A stretch of 64,000 nt of DNA from Bagarius yarrelli (lineage: Eukaryota; Chordata; Actinopteri; Siluriformes; Sisoridae). Below the pieces are notes generated by a model, which did not search any database, had not been told where the DNA came from, and saw only the letters and a program-made list of their open reading frames with translations. The stretch is taken from contig VCAZ01000015.1 in assembly GCA_005784505.1 (NCBI GenBank), positions 6,341,168 through 6,405,167 on the forward strand, written 5' to 3'. Of this stretch, positions 13,114-25,870 are shown one piece after another; within the stretch, counting starts at the first letter, position 1, and every line of letters starts with the position of its first letter. Made by a program: the position numbers and the translations under genes.

Positions 13114-13416
13114 GGGCAGCACAGTGGCTTAGTGCTTAGCACTGTTGCCTCACTGCATGAAGACCGTGTTCGATCTCCGGGCAGTTTATGGAGTTTGCAT
13201 GTTTTCCCCGTGCTTGCGTGGGTTTACTCCGGGTTCTCCAGGTTCCTCCCACAGTTCAAAAACATGAATGTTAGGTTGGTTCTAAATTGCCCATTGAGTT
13301 TGTGTGGCCCTGTGATACACTGGCTGCCTTTGGCCCTTTCAGACACAGCTGGGATGGACTCCAGCAGATCCCGGTGACCCCGAATTAGGGAATAGGTGGG
13401 TATAAAGGATGAATGG
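13114..13416 (+). mobile_element. DANA/Mermaid-like SINE
   Basis: GGCAGCACAGTGGCTTAGTG and GCACTGTTGCCTCACTGC form the tRNA-like head. Then come GGAGTTTGCATGTTTTCCCC, GGGTTTACTCCGGGTTCTCC and TTCTAAATTGCCCATTGAGT, and the end AGCTGGGATGGACTCCAGCA. The 97-codon frame across it is not a gene. Confidence 0.9.
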
Positions 13417-13900
13417 ACTGCCTACTTTGGTCTTGTTGTTTGACTTTTTGTATGGTGGAGTCGCCACATAGAGCATTTTTTTGTGTAATTAATGTGCACT
13501 TTTGGACTGTTAGATTTAATGGTGTTAGATTTTTTTTCAGTCTAGTTTGTACAGTAGATAAAAGCCCTCTCGCTAATCTGCTGACTAGTCTGACAGAGTG
13601 TAATGATGCTAAGCATAAACTTCTTGTTAAAACATTGCAAACACACATTGTGTTTTAAATTTGCATATGCTTGCAGTGCATTATAGGAAAATAGCAACCA
13701 CCAAGATTACAATGTTTCGAAGACATGAAAACTACAATGATCTAAAAATGTCGTTTCAGCTAATTGCATTCACTTAAAAAAAAGAAAATAGAATAAATAA
13801 CAGGTTTAGATTATAACAGGGAGGAAGGAAAGATCACCGGAATGATTAAAGGGGTAGTACGAACATGGGTGGAGTGAGAGGACATCTGTCAGACTCCACC

Positions 13901-13920
13901 TGTGTGTGTGTGTGTGTGTG
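13901..13920. repeat. (GT)n microsatellite
   Basis: Ten perfect TG units. Confidence 0.95.
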
Positions 13921-14540
13921 GATGTGTAAGTAGGTCAATGTGAAGCCAGCCATGTGTTTAATGTACAGCCTAAAATAACCTTCTGACAGGAAAAGCTGAA
14001 TTATAGCTACTGGTCCTTTTTTCCTCTACCCTGCAATAAACTAATTGCCACTGTGCTTAGGGCTACTTTATATGAATAAAACACAGACGCGATAGTCTCT
14101 GTTTCTATGTGCCACTTTCTTCTTCTCTTCTGAGTAGCCTAGCAAGAAAGTAGGTGACTGCAAACTGGCATGCTGTGATGACACGTCATTAGCGAGGCAT
14201 GGAATGCAGATCGTCGCACACACGCGGCACTAATTTCATTAAAACACTCATTTTGAAGACACCTCTGCTGTTAATTAACAACTTAGAGGGAATAGAAGTG
14301 GGAGCTCTTAAAGTGTGTGGGAAAAGGACCGCCACTTTCGATAATTTTACACGCTATTTAGTAGCCGCTGGATCAGGAAGGAAAAAAGCTGTTTTTTGGC
14401 AGCCGGCTGCAATTTCATACTAAAAAAAAACAAAAAACATCTCAATGCCAGTCAGCTTGGCACTTTAGTGCTTGATAGCTGGGCTAACCAAAGCTTGGAG
14501 TTCTGAAAGGCAAAGCCAGTGGGCTGAGTAACCAATGCTA

Positions 14541-16972
14541 ATGGGCTTGGCAACCCAGTGCCAGTGGGCTGAACAAACTAAATGTGGGTGGGGTGGGTTT
14601 AAAAAAAATACTTGGAGTCTATGGGCTTGGCAACCCAGTGCCAGTGGGCTGAACAAACTAAATGTGGGGTTTTTAAAAAAACTTGGTGTCTATGGACTTG
14701 GCAACCCAGTGCCAGTAAATTGAACAAACTAGAGGTGGGGTTTTAAAAAACTCGGTGTCTATGGGCTTGGCAACCCAGTGCCAGTGGATTAAACAAACTA
14801 AAGGTGGGGTTTTAAAAAAACTTGGGGTCTATAGGCTTGGCAACCCAGTGCCAGTGGATTGAACAAACTAAAGGTGGGGTTTTTTTAAAAAAACTTGGTT
14901 TCTATGGGCTTGGCAACCCAGTGCCAGTGGATTAAACCAACTAAAGGTGGGGTTTTAAAAAACTTCGTGTCTATGGGCTTGGCAACCCAGTGCCAGTGGA
15001 TTAAACAAACTAATCGTGGGGTTTTAAAAAATACTTGGTGTCTATGGACTTGGCAACCCAATGCCAGTGGATTAAACAAAAAACTAAAGGTGGGGTTGGT
15101 TTGTAGGGTTTTAAAAAACTTGGGGTCTATAGGCTTGGCAACCCAGTGCCAGTGGATTGAACAAACTAAAGGTGGGGTTTTAAAAAAAACTTGGTGTCTA
15201 TGGGCTTGGCAACCCAGTGCCAGTGGGCTGAACTTGAACAAACTAAATGTGGGGTTTTTAAAAAAACTTGGTGTCTATGGGCTTGGCAACCCAGTGCCAG
15301 TGGATTGAACAAACTAAAGGTGGGGTTTTTAAAAAAAACTTGGTTTCTATGGGCTTGGCAACCCAGTGCCAGTGAATTGAACAAACTAAAGATGGGGTTT
15401 TAAAAAACTTGGTGTCTATGGGCTTGGCAACCCAGTGCACCAGTGAAGTGAATTGAATAAACTAAAGTTGGGGTTTTAAAAAAATAATTGGTTTCTATGG
15501 GCATGGCAACCCAGTGCCAGTGGATTAAACAAACTAAAGGTGGGGTTTTTAAAAAAAATAGGTTTCTATGGGCTTGGCAACCCAGTGAATTGAACAAACT
15601 AAAGATGGGGTTTATAAAAAAACTTGGTGTCTATGGGCTTGGCAACCCAGTGCCAGTGGATTGAACAAACTAAAGGTGGGGTTTTAAAAAAAACTTGGTG
15701 TCTATGGACTTGGCAACCCAGTGCCAGTGGATTAAACAAACTAAAGGTGGGGTTTAAAAAAAACTTGGGGTCTGTGGGTTTGGCAACCCAGTGCCAGTGG
15801 ATTAAACAAACTAATGGTGGGGTTTTAAAAAAAACTTGGTGTCTATGGACTTGGCAACCCAGTGCCAGTAAATTGAACAAACTAAAGGTGGGGTTTTAAA
15901 AAACTCGGTGTCTATGGGCTTGGCAACCCAGTGCCAGTGGATTGAACAAACTAAGGGTGGGGTTTTAAAAAAAACTTGGTGTCTATGGGCTTGGCAACAC
16001 AGTGCCAGTGAATTGAATAAACTAAAGTTGGGGTTTTAAAAAAACTTGGTGTCTATGGGTTTGGCAACCCAGTGCCAGTGGATTAAACAAACTAATGGTG
16101 GGGTTTTAAAAAAAACTTGGTGTCTATGGGCTTGGCAACCCAGTGCCAGTAAATTGAACAAACTAAAGGTGGGGTTTTAAAAAAAACGCTCGGTGTCTAT
16201 GGGCTTGGCAACCCAGTGCCAGTGGATTGAACAAAACTAAAGGTGGGGTTTTAAAAAAAACTTGGTGTCTATGGGCTTGGCAACCCAGTGCCAGTGGATT
16301 GAACAAACTAAGGGTGAGGTTTTAAAAAAACTTGGTGTCTATGGGCTTGGCAACCCAGTGCCAGTGGATTAAACCAACTAAAGGTGGGGTTTTAAAAAAC
16401 TTCGTGTCTATGGGCTTGGCAACCCAGTGCCAGTGGATTAAACAAAACTAATGGTGGTGGGGTTTTAAAAAATACTTGGTGTCTATGGACTTGGCAACCC
16501 AATGCCAGTGGATTAAACAAACTAAAGGTGGGGTTTTAAAAAAACTTGGGGTCTATAGGCTTGGCAACCCAATGCCAGTGGATTGAACAAACTAAAGGTG
16601 GGGTTTTTAAAAAAAACTTGGTGTCTATGGGCTTGGCAACCCAGTGGATTGAACAAACTAAAGGTGGGGTTTTTAAAAAAACTTGGTGTCTATGGGTTTG
16701 GCAACCCAGTGCCAGTGGATTAAACAAACTAAGGGTGAGTTTAAAAAAAAAAAAAAAAAAAAACTTGGTGTCTATGGGCTTGGCAACCCAGTGTCAGTGG
16801 ATTAAACAAACTAAGGGTGGGGTTTTTAAAAAAAAAACTTGGTGTCTATGGGCTTGGCAACCCAGTGCCAGTGGATTAAACAAACTAAGGGTGAGTTTAA
16901 AAAAAAAAAAAAAAAAACTTGGTGTCTATGGGCTTGGCAACCCAGTGCCAGTGGATTAAACAAACTAAAGTC
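14541..16972 (+). repeat. ~70-bp minisatellite, about 35 units
   Basis: Tandem units of the form ACTTGGTGTCTATGGGCTTG / GCAACCCAGTGCCAGTGGAT / TGAACAAACTAAAGGTGGGG / TTTT-A(5-20). Units differ by point changes and by the length of the A run; two units near 16,743 and 16,899 carry about 18-20 As. Every unit holds the small inverted repeat TGGCA-ACCCAG-TGCCA. Open frames of up to 137 codons on both strands arise from the periodicity and are not genes. Confidence 0.97.
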
Positions 16973-17480
16973 AGAGATTTAGTAACACAGTGTTGATAGT
17001 CTTAGCAAATCAATATGAATGTGCCTTAAAAAACAATAAAAATGGGCTTGGCAACCCAATGCCAATTGACTTAGTAACCCAGTGCCAGTGAATTGAGCAA
17101 AATAAAGTTGAAGTTAAAGATTTAGTAACACAGTGTCTATAGTCTTGGCAAATCAATGTAACTGACAATGCAGATAGACTTGGCAACCCAGTGCCAGTGG
17201 ATTCAGCAAACTAAAATCAGAGATTTAATAACGCAGAGTCTGTAATCCTGGCAAATTAATGTTATTGTGCCTTAAAATTCAGAACAAATGGGTTTGGCAA
17301 CCCAATTCCAAGTGATTTGGTAACCCAGTGCCAGTGAAATGAGCAGTGTCGGTTGGTTTGGCAAATCAATGCCAGAGCAACCTGATATAAGTAAACTTGG
17401 CAAATCAATATCAGTAGAATTGGCAGCAGTAAGTGTCAGGGAGTTTGGCAAAGAGCACCCACGGCATTGAAAAATCGATG
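16973..17480 (+). repeat. Decayed shoulder of the 70-bp minisatellite
   Basis: Words such as TTGGCAACCCAGTGCCAGT, TTGGCAAATCAATG and TTAGTAACACAGTGT recur irregularly. They look like older, diverged units built on a shorter TTGGCAA-containing monomer. The left edge (14,441-14,540) is likewise partly related. Confidence 0.8.
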
Positions 17481-18030
17481 TGATGGCTCGGTGCCTAGAG
17501 ATGCCAGTGTTTCAAAAGCTTGCCAGTATGATAGAACATCTTCTGACCAAATGCAAGTGGATTAACCTTTTACAGAAAAACGGCAAAGGGGATTTTTTTT
17601 AATATAAATTTCAGCTCTAAGCATCAAACTGCATTTAACAGCAGAAAACACATGCATGAGACATTTTACGGAATATTTTCTCGTCTATTACCTTAGTCAG
17701 GTCAGACTTTACAATAAAACACAGAATTAAAGCGATTTTCGGCAATGTTATAGGTAATAAAAGAGATCGAGCTTTAAAACCAACAGTGTTCATTTGTATT
17801 AAATTAATAGTAATAGCGTTGAATAAACACCTGCAGTATAATGCTGAATAAATTACTTCGTGGAAGTCTTGGATTCACACATACAACACCAACTTATTAA
17901 CTGTGGGGAAATCACACTTACAATTCTGATTTAATAACCACAGTTCTAAATTACCCCCCAGTCATTTAACATTCATCAGTGCTGACTTAATATCATTCAT
18001 CAGTTTGTCTACCGCATTTTACAATCACGA

Positions 18031-18205
18031 CATTTGGTAGACGCCCTTATCTAAAGTGACTTATATTTATCTCTTTTATACAACTGAGCAACTAGGGGTA
18101 AAGGGTCTTGCTCAGGGGTTCAGCGGTGGAAGCTTGGTGGTGCTGGGAATCGAACCCTGACCATCCAACTAGTAGTCCAACACTTTAACACTGCACTGCT
18201 ATTTA
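18031..18205 (-). mobile_element. SINE family A
   Basis: TTTGGTAGACGCCCTTATCT, GGGTCTTGCTCAGGGG and GGGAATCGAACCCTGA (box B) are all present, in minus orientation; the head ends near CACTGCACTGC. Confidence 0.9.
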
Positions 18206-18562
18206 ATTAACACAACATGAATTAACACATAGAATGCTGATTTATTGATTTTATCAGTTTATCCTATAAATCTTGTGATCGTAGCAGTCCAACACCTTCA
18301 CCAATAAGCTATAACTTAGTTTATAAACACTGAAAGTGTTAAGCGGATTCGGTGTTGACTTAAGATCTACACTGAACATTCAAACTTTATGCTTCTGCTC
18401 GGAATGCAATCCAACGGTCAAGGTTTTGCAGGTGGAAATAAGATCCTTCTTATGAATATTCCCCCTCTACTGCAATGTCTTCAGGTATTTTGTTTAATTA
18501 ACACTTGGTATGACATGTTTAATCATAACGTCACATGAGAATAAAAATACACATACACTTAC

Positions 18563-19400
18563 CTCTGTGTGCGATGATGCAACGATGCTGTAACAGGTGC
18601 TGTTCTCGGATCTGCTCTCAGCATCACACCGAGGACCGAAGTTCTCAAGAAACTTACAGCTATAGACGTTTTTTGGGGTTTTTTTTTTATTATTAACACA
18701 CGAATCTGCACCGGGCAATGAATGCAACCACATCCGTACAGCTCCAAATCAGCTGTTTATCTCTCCATCTTTCTCTCTTACTCAATCAAGAAATATAGCA
18801 CATGTTCTCCCAGACCTCCTTCCTCCTTTCATCCATCTGCCCAGTCTATCTTATGCATTAACTCATCTGACTATAATCAGATGCTTTTTTTAATGGAGAT
18901 TTAGTGACAGCAGAATTCAGTATCAAGGAGAAGAAAACTGGAATCTAAACATGGAATGAAGGACTGTGTTTAAAAAAAAAAACTACATTTACATCTATAT
19001 AATTACATGCAAACTCGTGTTGCAATTAAAATCAGACTATTTCTTAATTGCACAAGCTAAAAAGGTGCACACAATATTAAAACATACCACCCCGGGTTTC
19101 CCCTCTTCTCCTAGGAAAAGACGCTCGCGCTCTCCTCATATACGCACCTGTGTACTATTGAAATATCGACTCAACCTTTGGAGCGGATCTACACAGATAA
19201 ATCTATCTTGTGCACAGGGGGGAGACAAAAAAGTCCATAAAGATTAAAAGTCCAAAGTGACACAAACCTGGATGCATGAACCAAAATCGTTGTCCGCTTC
19301 TCGGCAAAAAAAAAGCCCAACTGTCATCCAAACTGCTGCGGGTGAATGATTAACGCAGAGCGTGTGCGTGACAGCGTGTGCGTGCATGTGTTATTGTATG
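18563..19400 (-). other. Candidate 5' non-coding exon(s) with a strong splice donor
   Basis: Downstream of the minus-strand promoter the sequence reads CACAGAG|GTAAGTGTATG at 18,569-18,552, close to an ideal donor. Earlier, weaker donors occur at about 19,268 (CAG|GTTTGT) and 19,146 (CAG|GTGCGT), so exon 1 may be short and the 18.6-kb block may be a separate exon. Several ATGs with short frames are present, as in a non-coding leader. An open frame ending at the 18,563 donor (about 18,747-18,563) is not similar to any protein I recognise. If this belongs to cemip, the coding exons lie left of the window. This is inferred from signals only. Confidence 0.3.
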
Positions 19401-19530
19401 AGCCGGGCGCGCGACTGAGCTTCAATTTATACAGACCTGTGCGCTCCGCGAGCCGCGAGCACCGCGCTGAGGGGAAAAGCCACGCCCTGTGGCACACCAT
19501 TGGCTCATCAGGTATTCGTATGCAAATAAA
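19400..19530 (-). promoter_or_regulatory. TATA/CCAAT/octamer promoter in a CpG-rich block, minus strand
   Basis: Read on the minus strand, four classic elements come in the usual order: octamer ATTTGCAT (19,527-19,520), CCAAT (19,503-19,499), GGGCGTGGC, a KLF/Sp-type box (19,487-19,479), and TATAAAT (19,431-19,425). A start near 19,400 would follow about 25-30 bases after the TATA. The surrounding 19,330-19,610 is rich in CpG and GCGC words, unlike the AT-rich neighbourhood. A consensus splice donor follows downstream at 18,563. By human gene order (ABHD17C then CEMIP, same direction) the gene could be cemip, whose first exon is non-coding, but no coding exon here proves it. A plus-strand transcript from the same island is possible. 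Confidence 0.5.
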
Positions 19531-19730
19531 GAGCGCGAGTCCGCGCGCTGCGGGCAGACATGGAATCCGAGACACTTTGGCAAACTTCACTCACGGAGAC
19601 TGAAAGCAGCTGAAGAGCCTTAAGATATAAACTACCACCTTTTATTTTTATAGAGAATAAAATAAAAATCAACCCCTCGAACTAGGTTTAAAAAATCAGA
19701 AAGGAATTAAAACCACTACCTCAGCCGATG

Positions 19731-19758
19731 TGTCTGTCTGTCTGTCTGTCTGTCTGTC
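19731..19758. repeat. (TCTG)n microsatellite
   Basis: Seven TGTC units between the CpG-rich block and the satellite-like array. Confidence 0.95.
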
Positions 19759-19800
19759 AGTCTGTGTGTATAGATTCACTTACATTCCTATTTTTTAATG

Positions 19801-22800
19801 TATTAGATGTAGCCAAAAATATATATAACAATACAAACTAAAGAAATACCAGTAGTAACCAAAGAAATATATATAACACTATAACCTAAACAAATACCAG
19901 TAGTAAGCAAAAATATATATAACACTATAACCTAAACAAATACCAGTAGTAACCCAAAATATATATAACACTATAACCTAAACAAATACCAATACCAGTA
20001 AGTAAACCCAAAAAATAACATATACCTAAAACATATAACCTAAACAAATACCAGTAGTAAGCAAAAATATATATAACACTATAACCTAAACAAATACCAA
20101 TAGTAAGCCCAAAATATATATAACACTATAACCTAAACAAATACCAAGCAAAAATTAGTAAGAACCCAAAAAACAAAATAATATATAACACTATAACCTA
20201 AAACAAAATACCAATAGTAAACCTAAACAAAATATATATATAACACTATAACCTAAAACAAATACCAATAGTAACCCAAAATATATAGCAAAAATAAATA
20301 TAACAAATACATATAACCTAAACAAATACCAGTAGTAGCCAAAATATAACATATACCCTAAACAAATACCAATACCAATAGTAAGCAAAAATATATATAA
20401 CACTATAACCTAAACAAATACCAATAGTAACCCAAAATATATATAACACTATAACCTAAACAAACCTAACCAAGTAGTAGTAACCAAAAAACTATATATA
20501 ACACTATAACCTAAACAAATACCCAATAGTAACCCAAAATATATATACCACTATAACACTATAAACAAAACCTAGAACCAAATAATATAAACAATACCTA
20601 CCAATAGTAGCAAAAATATATCTAACACTATAACCTAAAAAACCAATATAAGCAAAACAATATAACCTAAAACCAGTAGTAAGCAAAAATATATATAACA
20701 CTAAACTAAAAATACCAATAGTAACCCAAAAAAATATATATAAACACTATAACCTAAACAAATACCAAGTAGTAACCCAAATAATAAATATATATAACAC
20801 TAATATAACCTAAACAAATATATAAACTATATACCAAGTAGTAAGACCCCCAAAATATAACATATACCTAACAAATACTATAACCTAAACAAATAAACCA
20901 ATAGTGAATATAACACTATCACTAAACAAATACCAATAAATAGTAACCCAAACAAATATATATATAACACTATATATAAACAAACCTAAACAAAAATATA
21001 AAAAAACTAAATACCAATAGTAACCCCAAATAAATATATATAACACTATAACCTAAACAAATACCAATAGTAAGTATAACACTAAACCTAGTAATATAAA
21101 TATATAAGTTAACCCAAAAAAAATATATATAACATAGTAACTATATAACCTAAACAAATACCAATAGTAAGTAACCCAACAAAATATATACTATAACACA
21201 TAATATATATAACCTAAACAAAGATACCAAATAACCAATAGAAACATAACCAGTAGGTAAGCAAAAATATATATATAACAAAACAGTAGTAACTATAACC
21301 TAAAAACCCAAAAACAAAATAGATATAAAATAACCAAAAATAGTAACCCAAAATATATAAGCAAAAATATATAACACTATAACCTAAAACAAATACCAAT
21401 AGTAACCCATATTAAATAATATAACATATAACACTATAACCTAAACACAATACCAATAGTAAGCAAAAAATATATATAACACTATAACCTAAACAAATAC
21501 CAATAGTAACCCTATAAACTATAATACAATATATAACACTATAACCTAAACACAAATACCAGTAATAGTATACCCAAAACATATACTAATAATAACACTT
21601 ATAACCTCACAACAAATAAGTAACCCAAAATATATCTACCAGTAAAAAATATATATAACACTATAACCTAAACAAAATACCAATAGTAACCCAAAAATAT
21701 ATATATATATAAACACTATAACCTAAACAAATACCAATAGTAACCCAAAAATATATATAACACTATAACCTAAACAAATACCAAATAAATAATAGTAAAA
21801 ACCCAAAAATATATATATAACACTATAAACCTAAACAAATACCCAAAAAATAGTAAGCAAAAAATATATATAACACTATAACCTAAACAAATACCAATAG
21901 TAACCCAACATATATATAACACTATAACCTAAACAAATACCAATAGTAAAGCAAAAAATATATATCACATATAACACTATAACCTAAACTATAAAAATAA
22001 CAAATACCAATAGTGAACAAAACCAAACAAAAATATATATATAACACTATAACCTAAACAAATACCTAAACGTATATAGTAAGAACCCAAAAATATATAT
22101 AACTATATATAACAACTATAACCTAAAACAAATACCAATAGTAACCCAAAATATAGAACTATATAATATAAACACTATAACCTAAACCAAATACCAATAG
22201 TAACCCAAAATATATATATAACACTATAACCTAAACAAATACCAAATAGTAACCCTGAAACAAAAATATACAAAAATATATATAACACTATAACCTAAAC
22301 AAATACCAATAGTAAGCAAAATATAAAACCAATATAACCCATATAATAACCCAAAAATATACCTAACACTATAACCTAAACAAATACCAATAGTAACCCA
22401 ATAAACCAATATATATATAATAACATACAATATAACAAATACACTATAACCTAAACAAATACCAATAGTAACCCAAAATAAAATATATATATAACACTAT
22501 AACCTAAACAAATACCAATAGTAAGCAAAAAATATATATAACCTAAACACTATAACCTAAACAAATACCAATAGCAAAAATATATTAACCACTATAACCT
22601 ATAAACAAATAAGAACCTAACCCAATAAGTAAAATATATATATAACACTATAACCTAAACAAATACAATAGTAAAGCAAAAAATTAATAAAAAAATATAA
22701 TATAAACTATAAACCAATATAACCTAAACAAATACCAAGTAACAATAGTAAGCAAAAAATAATAAGCAAAATATATATAACACTATAACCTAAACAAATA

Positions 22801-23420
22801 CCAATAGTAAGTAACCCAAAAATATATATAACAAAAATACAATATAACCTAAACCTAAACAAATACCAATAGTAAGCCCAAAAATATATATAACACTAAC
22901 AATAACCTAAACAAATACCAATAAACCAAAGTAAGTAAAAAATATAGACAATATACTAAAATATATAAACAACTATAACAAATAACCCAATATAATAAAT
23001 ATACCTAAAACTATAAAAATACCAATAGTAAGCAAAAAATATATATATAACACTATAACCTAAACTTATATATAAATACCAATACCAATAGTAACCCAAA
23101 AAATATATATATACCTAAACAAATACAATATAACCAAATATATATAAACAAATACCAATAGTAAGCAAAAATAGAACACTATCCAATAACCTACACCCAA
23201 AAAATAGATATAACACTATACCTAAAAACAAAACAATATAACCAATATAACCTAAACAAATAAACAAAACCAATAGTAACCCAAAATATATATAAAACAC
23301 TACAATAGTAAAAATATACTAACCTAAACTAAACTAAACCAACACTAACAGTAACCAAAAATATATAACAATATAACACTACAAACAAAATATATAAACT
23401 AAACTAAACAAATACCAGTA
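19801..23420 (+). repeat. 46-bp AT-rich satellite-like array
   Basis: About 75 units of a 46-bp sequence containing ATATATATAACACTATAACC / TAAACAAATACCAATAGTAA plus CCCAA or GCAAAA, two alternating sub-types. The plus strand is almost free of G. Units are broken by many small insertions, deletions and partial copies, far more than in the other arrays of this window. Minus-strand open frames rich in Tyr, Phe and Leu come from this repeat and are not proteins. Confidence 0.96.
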
Positions 23421-23461
23421 GTAACCAAAAAAAAAATAAATAAATAAATAAAAATAATATA

Positions 23462-23462
<1 letters not shown>

Positions 23463-23518
<56 letters not shown>
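23463..23518. repeat. (TA)n tract
   Basis: About 28 perfect TA units closing the satellite-like array; likely cruciform-prone and length-variable. Confidence 0.97.
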
Positions 23519-23519
<1 letters not shown>

Positions 23520-23997
23520 TATTAACCCTATACAGTGATATTGTATAGTGTTAACTTCGAGTGTCTCAACTAGCAAGTTTTTGGAGATGCGCGCCGACTC
23601 TCTGTCGATTATTGCTAAAATTCGGATTATTAGCCAGCTTCAGAAACCCCACTGCTAGTTGGCGTAGCAAACGCCACAGTAAATGCCATAACATCCGCTA
23701 GTCAGACATGGGCGTTAGCAAGTGCGGCAGCAAGTGGAGTCGTCTGATCTCCAGGGTAAATGCTGTACATTATAATTAATAAAACCAGTTTATTGCAGTA
23801 CGTTCTATTGTATTGTTTTTCACACAATATTCGTTTCACATAATATTTATGTTTATTGCGGTGCTTTTTCAATTTCAATTCATTTCACATACGTGTAACC
23901 TGAGTTACGAGCTCCATTATGAAATAAATTAAACTCATAAGTCAAGGCAACACTGTACAATGTTATTGTTACATTACATTATACATTATACAGTGTT
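23520..23997 (+). mobile_element. MITE-like repeat, copy 1
   Basis: Shares with 31,877-32,311 the words CTAGTTGGCGTAGCAAACGC (one or two changes), TGTACATTATAATTAATAAA, CCAGTTTATTGCAGTAC and an end resembling TAAACTCATAAGTCAAGGCA. The family looks like a widespread vertebrate non-autonomous DNA element with CGAGATACGAG / CTCGTAAGTCAAGG type ends. No coding capacity. It directly follows the (TA)n tract. Confidence 0.65.
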
Positions 23998-24392
23998 AAC
24001 TATACAAGGTTAATGTTTAAAAATAGACGTGTGTTCTTTCAACACTGTAAGTTCTTCCAAACACTTTATTAGTAAGTGTTTGTCTCACATTTATTCAAGA
24101 CTAATGTGTTCATTCGAGACTGAAGGTAAATATGTTATTGATAAATAGATAAACTTGGGTTAATTTAGCTCTGGAATGGCATTCATATAGTTTTAGACTC
24201 GGCAGATTGTTAGTTCCTGTCCTAATACAGAATGAGGTTAATCCTGGATTAACTCAAGGATAAAGTGCTAATTCTGAGATTCAAAAATGAATGTCCACTG
24301 TTTATATTAAATACACACACTGAAAGTGTATGTAAAATAATTCTTTACTTAAATATTCAAACTAACATTTGTAACACATCTGAGAAAGGGGC

Positions 24393-24610
24393 AGCGGGAG
24401 CACAGATGGTTTGGCTGGTTGATTTGTGGATGGAGGTTTAAACCCCACCACTGTCAAGCTGCCACTGTTGGGCGCTGATCAAGGCCCTAACCTTTCAATT
24501 TTCCAGGGGTACCGTATCTGACCCTGCATGCGCTCTGATCCCGACTTCCTGAGCTGAGGTATGCGAAGAAAAGAATTTCAGTGTGCAGTAATGTATATCT
24601 TACAAATAAA
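24393..24610 (+). mobile_element. SINE family B
   Basis: CTGCCACTGTTGGGCGCTGA, TGACCCTGCATGCGCTCTGA and TGCGAAGAAAAGAATTTCAG, ending ACAAATAAA. Confidence 0.85.
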
Positions 24611-25870
24611 CTTACTCAGGTATTTCAACCAGCTCTGAGCTGCATTAACACTGTGAAAGCTATCCAGTGTCGAGCCTGTGCCCACATCCTCATTCCATTA
24701 CAAATGACATGAAGTTTTAAATAAGCATTGTTGCAAGTTGCTGATAAAAGTATCAACAGCAGCGATATATTTATTTCCCACCTGCTGCTGTCCTCCAGGC
24801 ATGAATCTGAAGAATGGTGTGGGTTGCCAGATTAAGGAATGATCCTCCTTGGTTTTTGTTTTTTTTTTTTTTTTTAATTTTTACATTCCACAGAGAAGGA
24901 ATTGAGATGTTATGTCTACTCTAAACTATTCACATACACAGAAAGTAGGCACATGTCTGTTTTATTACAACGACATGCTGTCAACTATAGCAAATTATTA
25001 TTTCCACACGTTCAGCCAGAGAATTTGCTGACTGTGTACTTGTAGACCATTGATAACAAATGTTAAACATGTTTTGCTTGTTTTTAGGAAGTTACGTAAT
25101 GTCCCGTGTGTTCTGTATGCATTCCCTTCTAACAGTCAGGTACAAAAAATCAATTGACAAAGAAATTATAGAAAATAAATAGCAGAAATAAAATAAAATA
25201 ATAGAAACAGACAAAGCCAAAGCAAGTACAATCTTAAACCAAACAGATTTTTCCTTTTTACTTCCCAGATTGAAACAAAAAACATTGGATAATCAATTAT
25301 TTAATCGTCTCTTCTAATTTCAGCAACTTTTTAGTTATTGGATTTTTAAGCAAATTGTATTACCTATACTTTTGATACTACAAATGGGCCCCCTTATCAT
25401 AAAGTGCACATTTCGCATAACTATTTAAAAACTCTAACTCGAATTAAATACTTATACAATTTAAAGCAAGAAACAGTCCTGCAGTGTCCTCATGGGTTTT
25501 TCCAGGTTTATTATCACACAATACATCAATCTCTATAGTACTGAAGCTTATTGTGGCTTCATTATCGCCTCACACTGAAACGTGACCTTGTGGTTTCAGT
25601 AACAAACTAAAGAAACAAAGTTTAGACAACAAACACCTTCACATCGATTAACTAAACTGTAAAAAGAAAGAATATTGTGTAACTTAATATGGAAAAAAGA
25701 AAAACATATTTTGGGTGATAATGCATGTTGTCAAAACTCAAACCAACAGAAAAGTAATGGTTTATATTTGTACTATTAATTATTTCTTTACCTAATAATA
25801 AAAAAAATATTATTAAGGAAGTAAGGAGAAGAAATGTATTAAATCGTGGGGGGAAAAACCTACGTCATGA
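24611..25870. other. No gene seen
   Basis: AT-rich intergenic or intronic DNA with a T16 run at about 24,862. No repeat family or exon recognised. Confidence 0.5.

Noticed and set aside
14885..16959. Several open frames of 60-137 codons on both strands across the minisatellite
   Set aside because: They repeat the same peptide because of the tandem DNA period, appear on both strands, and change frame with A-run length. No sign of a real protein.
14541..16972. Canonical NFI sites in each minisatellite unit
   Set aside because: TTGGC and GCCA are there but the spacing is eight bases, not the five that NFI prefers.
19801..23420. Telomere-like GGGTTA words on the minus strand of the array
   Set aside because: They occur once per 46-bp unit as part of a longer word, not as a tandem hexamer.
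20191..23576. Hydrophobic Tyr/Phe/Leu-rich frames that could pass for membrane peptides
   Set aside because: All are minus-strand translations of the 46-bp array and the (TA)n tract.
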